Assembly (NCBI GenBank): GCA_022561755.1
Contig: JADFQN010000010.1
Coordinates: 1-37,850 of the forward strand
Direction: 5' to 3'
Length of the DNA stretch: 37,850 bases
Source: Bacteroidota bacterium
Lineage (GTDB): Bacteria > Bacteroidota > Rhodothermia > Rhodothermales > Rubricoccaceae
Shown piece by piece: positions 32,832 to 37,850 of the stretch. Position 1 is the stretch's first letter; every line of letters begins with the position of its first letter. The notes beneath the pieces were generated by a model, which did no database searches, had not been told where the DNA came from, and saw only the letters and a program-made list of their open reading frames with translations. The position numbers were made by a program, and so were the translations under genes.

Positions 32832-33815
32832 TCAACGTTGACGCGTCAGGGACGAATCAGAGTCGAGCGTGGTGTTCTGCCGAGTTGTTTCCACCACCTC
32901 GTAACGCCCGGTGTCCTCCATCTCGGGCCGCACGATCATCTCACCGAGCAATCCGGCCAGAAACGACTGCGCACCGAGAAGGATCAACATAACTCCCAAA
33001 AGCAGCAGGGGCCGGTCACCGAGCGGTTGCCCTAGAACAAGCTTCGCGTACGTGAGGTAGACCGAGATCACGAAGCCGCCCAGGAACGATAGTGTGCCCA
33101 GTGTCCCGAAGAAGTGCATCGGGCGGCGGGCGAAGCGGGTAAGGAAGAGGACGGTGATCAAATCGAGAAATCCGCGGACAAATCGTTCGAACCCGAATTT
33201 AGTCGTTCCGTACTTGCGTGCGCGGTGCTGCACCTCCTGCTCTTCAATCCGCGTGAACCCGGCCCACCTGGCGAGCATCGGGATGTAGCGGTGCAACTCG
33301 CCGTACACGTGGACACTCTTCACAACCTCCGCACGGTAGGCCTTAATGCCGCTGTTGAAATCGTGCAGAGGGATCCCGGAGGCCAGCCGCGTGATTGCGT
33401 TGAAGAAGCGGCTTGGGATGGTTTTGGTGATGGGGTCCCGGCGCTTCCGCTTCCAGCCCGAAACCAGATCCGCGCCGGCCTCCAGCTTGTCGATCATTGC
33501 GGGGAGCTCGGCAGGGTCGTCCTGCAGGTCGGCGTCCAGCGTGGCTATGTAGATCCCGCGAGCCCGTTCGAACCCGATGGCGAGGGCCGCGCTCTTGCCG
33601 TAGTTCTGCCGAAACCGTACGCCCCGGATTCGATTATCGTCCGCAGCAAGGTTCTCAATCACCTCCCACATACCGTCGTCGGAGCCGTCGTCGATCAACC
33701 AGACCTCGAATGTCCGTTCCGCTGCTTCCATCGCCGCCCTAATCTGATCTACCAGCTCTCGCAGGCTTTCGGCCTCGTTGTAGGCCGGGACGATGATGGA
33801 AACGGCTGGGGGCAT
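32832..33815 (-). CDS. Polyprenyl-phosphate glycosyltransferase, GT2 (DPM1/GtrB-like)
   Basis: A 327-aa inverting GT-A enzyme of the dolichol-phosphate-mannose synthase type, which loads a sugar onto a polyprenyl phosphate at the membrane. It shows SIIVPAYNEAESLRELV, LIDDGSDDG, the catalytic/metal motif TLDADLQDDP near residue 95, and HDFNSGIKAYR. Two C-terminal transmembrane segments (LGTLSFLGGFVISVYLTY and LLLGVMLILLGAQSFLAGLLGEM) are typical of GtrB/ArnC relatives. It may feed surface glycan modification with the GT4 gene. It precedes gyrB in reverse order and is separated from it by a repeat-rich spacer. Confidence 0.92.
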   Translation of the reverse strand: MPPAVSIIVPAYNEAESLRELVDQIRAAMEAAERTFEVWLIDDGSDDGMWEVIENLAADDNRIRGVRFRQNYGKSAALAIGFERARGIYIATLDADLQDDPAELPAMIDKLEAGADLVSGWKRKRRDPITKTIPSRFFNAITRLASGIPLHDFNSGIKAYRAEVVKSVHVYGELHRYIPMLARWAGFTRIEEQEVQHRARKYGTTKFGFERFVRGFLDLITVLFLTRFARRPMHFFGTLGTLSFLGGFVISVYLTYAKLVLGQPLGDRPLLLLGVMLILLGAQSFLAGLLGEMIVRPEMEDTGRYEVVETTRQNTTLDSDSSLTRQR

Positions 33816-33823
33816 GGGAAGTA

Positions 33824-33900
33824 ATTAGTGATTCGTTGTTAGTGGTTTACTGTTAAGATCAATTCCTCAGAAAACAACTAACCACCAACTACCAACCACC
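33824..33900. repeat. Short-repeat spacer between gyrB and the GT2 gene
   Basis: TTAGTGATTCGTTGTTAGTGGTT toward the GT2 gene faces AACTAACCACCAACTACCAACCACC toward gyrB. The arms are imperfectly complementary and each is built from short TAGTGGTT-type repeats. It could form a stem downstream of gyrB and act as a terminator or processing site. Confidence 0.5.
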
Positions 33901-33901
33901 C

Positions 33902-35998
<2,097 letters not shown>

Positions 35999-36115
35999 TC
36001 AACCGCCCCGATAGCCTCCTTAACCGAGTTTCACGGGGACTGCACGAAGAGATGAAAGCCCGGTCATGAAATGGCGCGTCTTGCACTGGGGCTAACCGAT
36101 GGCTAGACTGCATCC

Positions 36116-36383
36116 ATGCATCCCATAATCAAAGCTCTTGCTACCCAACTTTCGCACGTACCCGAAGTGGAACGCGTCGTCCTGTTCGGCTCCCGCGCCC
36201 GCGGCGACGCGTTCGGACATAGACCTTGCGGTTGAGTGCCCCCAAGCCTCTCGTGCCGTTTGGAATGAGATACGTGAGAACGTCCTGGATGCGCTTACTC
36301 TTCTCTTCATCGACTTGGTGCGACTCGACCGTGCTCCGGAGGCTCTAAGGCACCGTGTATTGACCGATGGCGTGGTTCTCTAT
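36116..36383 (+). pseudogene. Frameshifted minimal nucleotidyltransferase (MNT domain, COG1708-like)
   Basis: From the ATG at 36116 the reading is MHPIIKALATQLSHVPEV followed by the nucleotidyltransferase motif VVLFGSRARGDA, then a stop after HRPCG. Shifting frame by one base directly after GDA restores SDIDLAVECPQASRAVWNE and continues to LTDGVVLYE, the usual end of the family. So one base (a T around 36213) is extra, or two are missing. The G-S-x-(10)-D-x-D catalytic signature is intact apart from the shift. A chimeric inverted-repeat element begins exactly after VLYE and removes the original stop. Such proteins normally pair with a HEPN toxin as antitoxin; no HEPN gene is present here. Confidence 0.75.
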
Positions 36384-36571
36384 GAGGCTGTTGAAATACC
36401 TCATCCGGCCTGCGACGGTGTCTCACGGTCGATCTCAGCGTTGCGAGTGCGGAATCGAGTACATTTCTTCGATCTTTTGAGGCGCATAGTGGGGCTACGT
36501 AACGAAAAAGATCGGAGAAATGGGCCGATTTATCGCCGCCGCAGTAGATCCGTCCTTAGTCAGACAGGCTC
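36384..36571. mobile_element. Chimeric MITE: left half of family A joined to right half of family B
   Basis: It begins GAGGCTGTTGAAATACCTCATCC, as in family A, and ends CCTTAGTCAGACAGGCTC, as in family B. From about 36450 (GGAATCGAG) onward it aligns with family B to its end, with six substitutions and one 3-base insertion. The ends are not inverted repeats of each other, and the flanks (CTAT left, CTGA right) are not a duplication, as expected of recombination between two elements. The internal hairpin of family B is retained (36462-36522). Confidence 0.75.
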
Positions 36572-36623
36572 CTGACAGCCCAGAACCGTAAGGGTTGCTC
36601 AAACCAAGTTGATGCGCTGAAAC

Positions 36624-37280
36624 CTACACTTCCAGGTAGCGCATGAACTCCTCGACGCGCTCCTGCATATCGTCGTCCACCTCATCGAAAACGCCGACGA
36701 TCTTGTAGTCGAGGTGCTCCATCAGATGCCGTACACGCGCGGTGTCGCTCACGTTCAGTTTGAGGGTGGTCCGCATGACATCAGCCTCGAGATCTTCCTC
36801 CGTCGAGACCGACAGGATGCGCACGTCGTTCTGCTCTACCACGTGGGCAAGTTGGGCGAGCGAGAAATCGCGGGCTCGCGCTTCGAGCACTACGATTGCG
36901 CCGGTCTCCTCGGTGGCCAGCATGTGCGCCAATTGGCTGAATACCGCCGCGCGCTGCACCAGGCCGAGATACTCGCCCTTCGCCGTGGCAATAGGAAGCA
37001 CGCTCAGGTCGTGCCGCAGCATCATGTGTGCGGCGTCGAAGATGTGCGCCTCCGGCGTAACAAATGCCGGCCCAGTACCGATGAGCGCCAGCAGCGGCAT
37101 GTCCGGGCTCGACTGCTCGCGCAGTACCTGTTCGCTTACGAGGGCAAGAAGCTGGCCTTCCGCGCTTACAACCGGAAGGTGCTCAACGCCGTGTTCGGCC
37201 ATGCGGAAAAGTGCCTGGCCCACCGCATCGCCGACCGTGAGGGCCGGTGTGCTTGGACTAAGGAGCGTGCGGATAATCAT
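36624..37280 (-). CDS. CBS-pair protein with C-terminal ACT-like domain
   Basis: A 218-aa soluble protein. Two CBS motifs come first (residues about 8-65 with GVEHLPVVSAEGQLLALVSE, and about 75-125 with HDLSVLPIATAKGEYLGLV). Then comes an ACT-like fold (ETGAIVVLEARARDFSLAQLAHVVEQNDVRILSVST ... TTLKLNVSD). CBS pairs bind adenosyl ligands and ACT domains bind small metabolites, so a regulatory role is likely, but no partner enzyme is visible. The C-terminus is acidic (VFDEVDDDMQERVEEFM). It lies 146 bases downstream of the hflX fragment in the same direction. Confidence 0.85.
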   Translation of the reverse strand: MIIRTLLSPSTPALTVGDAVGQALFRMAEHGVEHLPVVSAEGQLLALVSEQVLREQSSPDMPLLALIGTGPAFVTPEAHIFDAAHMMLRHDLSVLPIATAKGEYLGLVQRAAVFSQLAHMLATEETGAIVVLEARARDFSLAQLAHVVEQNDVRILSVSTEEDLEADVMRTTLKLNVSDTARVRHLMEHLDYKIVGVFDEVDDDMQERVEEFMRYLEV

Positions 37281-37426
37281 GGCAATTCGGCGTGAAGGCC
37301 GGAAGCTAACAAGCAGTCAGCTAATAGACGAGCAAGGGACGTTCCACGTCACTCCGCTCACGCCCATTCGGCTACCATTCGCACTCGAAGAACGACCTCT
37401 CACGTTTTTTCTGCCGGTTGACGGGT

Positions 37427-37850
37427 TCATTCTTCCTCCACAATGGGAGAAAACGCCCCATCCTCTCCCCCGTTTCCTGCCAGTGTCGCAGAGTTCACGG
37501 CTCCGTCGCCGATGGGTCCGTCCAGTACAAAGTGCGAAAATCGGGACAGCATCCTATCCAGTTCCGATGCGTTTTTCCCCGAAGCACGGTAACGAATCCG
37601 GACGACCGGTTCTGGCTCACTATGCCCTGATGCCATAACCGTTTTTTCCGAAAGGACTTCAGCAACGCGGTGAACGTGGGCGCGGCTCTTCGCCTCCGCA
37701 ACAGGCAGCAGCGCTTCGCGCTCCACGTATTCAGCTTCGATGAAGCATCGCACCTGCTTGCGTAGGCCATCCAACCCGATTCCGCGCAGGGCGGAAACGA
37801 AAGCGGCGTGGTCGTACTCAGCTTTCAGGGCCGAAACGAGGCCTCGCACC
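37427..37850 (-). CDS. hflX: GTPase HflX, C-terminal part (5'-truncated by window)
   Basis: The last 140 or so residues of an Obg-related ribosome-associated GTPase. FVSALRGIGLDGLRK matches the G5 (SA) motif and the start of the post-G-domain helix. The following RCFIEAEYVEREALLPVAEAKSRAHVHRVAEVLSEKTV and VRIRYRASGKNASELDRM fit the HflX C-terminal domain. The rest, including the N-terminal and G1-G4 motifs, lies beyond the window edge, so the Met given by the track is not a start. The acidic tail (GEDGAFSPIVEEE) is non-conserved. HflX splits or rescues ribosomes under stress. Confidence 0.75.
   Translation of the reverse strand, partial: VRGLVSALKAEYDHAAFVSALRGIGLDGLRKQVRCFIEAEYVEREALLPVAEAKSRAHVHRVAEVLSEKTVMASGHSEPEPVVRIRYRASGKNASELDRMLSRFSHFVLDGPIGDGAVNSATLAGNGGEDGAFSPIVEEE

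Noticed and set aside
36742-37638. Plus-strand ORF (298 aa) across the CBS gene and the hflX end
   Set aside because: It spans two well-supported minus-strand genes and their spacer; Ser/Thr/Arg-rich shadow composition.

Overview
The window (about 60% G+C by eye) looks like a member of the Bacteroidota/Rhodothermota assemblage. The evidence is a SusC/RagA-type outer-membrane receptor, a PorV-like protein next to a type IX secretion cargo remnant, GDP-heptose-type sugar genes, a division/cell-wall (dcw) cluster without murF, and an FtsI with PASTA domains. The exact clade is an inference; no rRNA or tRNA gene was seen.

Layout. At 1-2059 (minus) lies the N-terminal two thirds of a SusC-like TonB-dependent receptor. 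It runs off the window edge and is missing from the ORF track. At 2060-2762 there is a 700-base non-coding block of nested inverted-repeat elements, GC-rich hairpins and a probable terminator of the dcw operon. At 2763-18987 (minus) is a dcw cluster in transcription order mraZ-rsmH-ftsL-ftsI-murE-mraY-murD-ftsW-murG-murC-ftsQ-ftsA-ftsZ. It covers lipid II precursor ligation (MurC/D/E), the membrane steps (MraY, MurG) and septal synthesis and assembly (FtsW, FtsI, FtsL, FtsQ, FtsA, FtsZ). MurE carries the meso-diaminopimelate motif. Divergent from mraZ is a LexA-family gene (19252-19899) preceded by a 34-bp inverted repeat and a second matching half-site pair. The LexA protein appears to lack the Ala-Gly cleavage bond and the Ser and Lys of the autoprotease.

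At 20005-23918 are a DUF819 membrane protein, a Nudix hydrolase and pyrG, separated by REP-like palindromes. At 24268-28758 are gmhB, gmhA, an AI-2E family membrane protein, an HddA-type kinase and an HddC-type nucleotidyltransferase. Together the four sugar enzymes can make a nucleotide-activated D-glycero-D-manno-heptose for surface polysaccharide. A GT4 glycosyltransferase follows. At 30225-32755 a PorV-like outer-membrane protein converges on a broken Asp-box gene whose C-terminal sorting domain is frameshifted. At 32832-37850 are a GT2 polyprenyl-sugar transferase, gyrB, a frameshifted minimal nucleotidyltransferase, a CBS/ACT-like protein and the C-terminus of HflX.

The most unusual content is (i) the degenerate LexA with its operator between lexA and the dcw operon, (ii) a set of small non-autonomous inverted-repeat elements (families A, B and C) with 4-bp YTAR-like target duplications, including an A/B chimera and an internal hairpin with compensatory changes, (iii) short GC-rich palindromes inserted inside one such element, and (iv) an in-frame 114-bp intergenic repeat that forms the predicted N-terminus of MurG.
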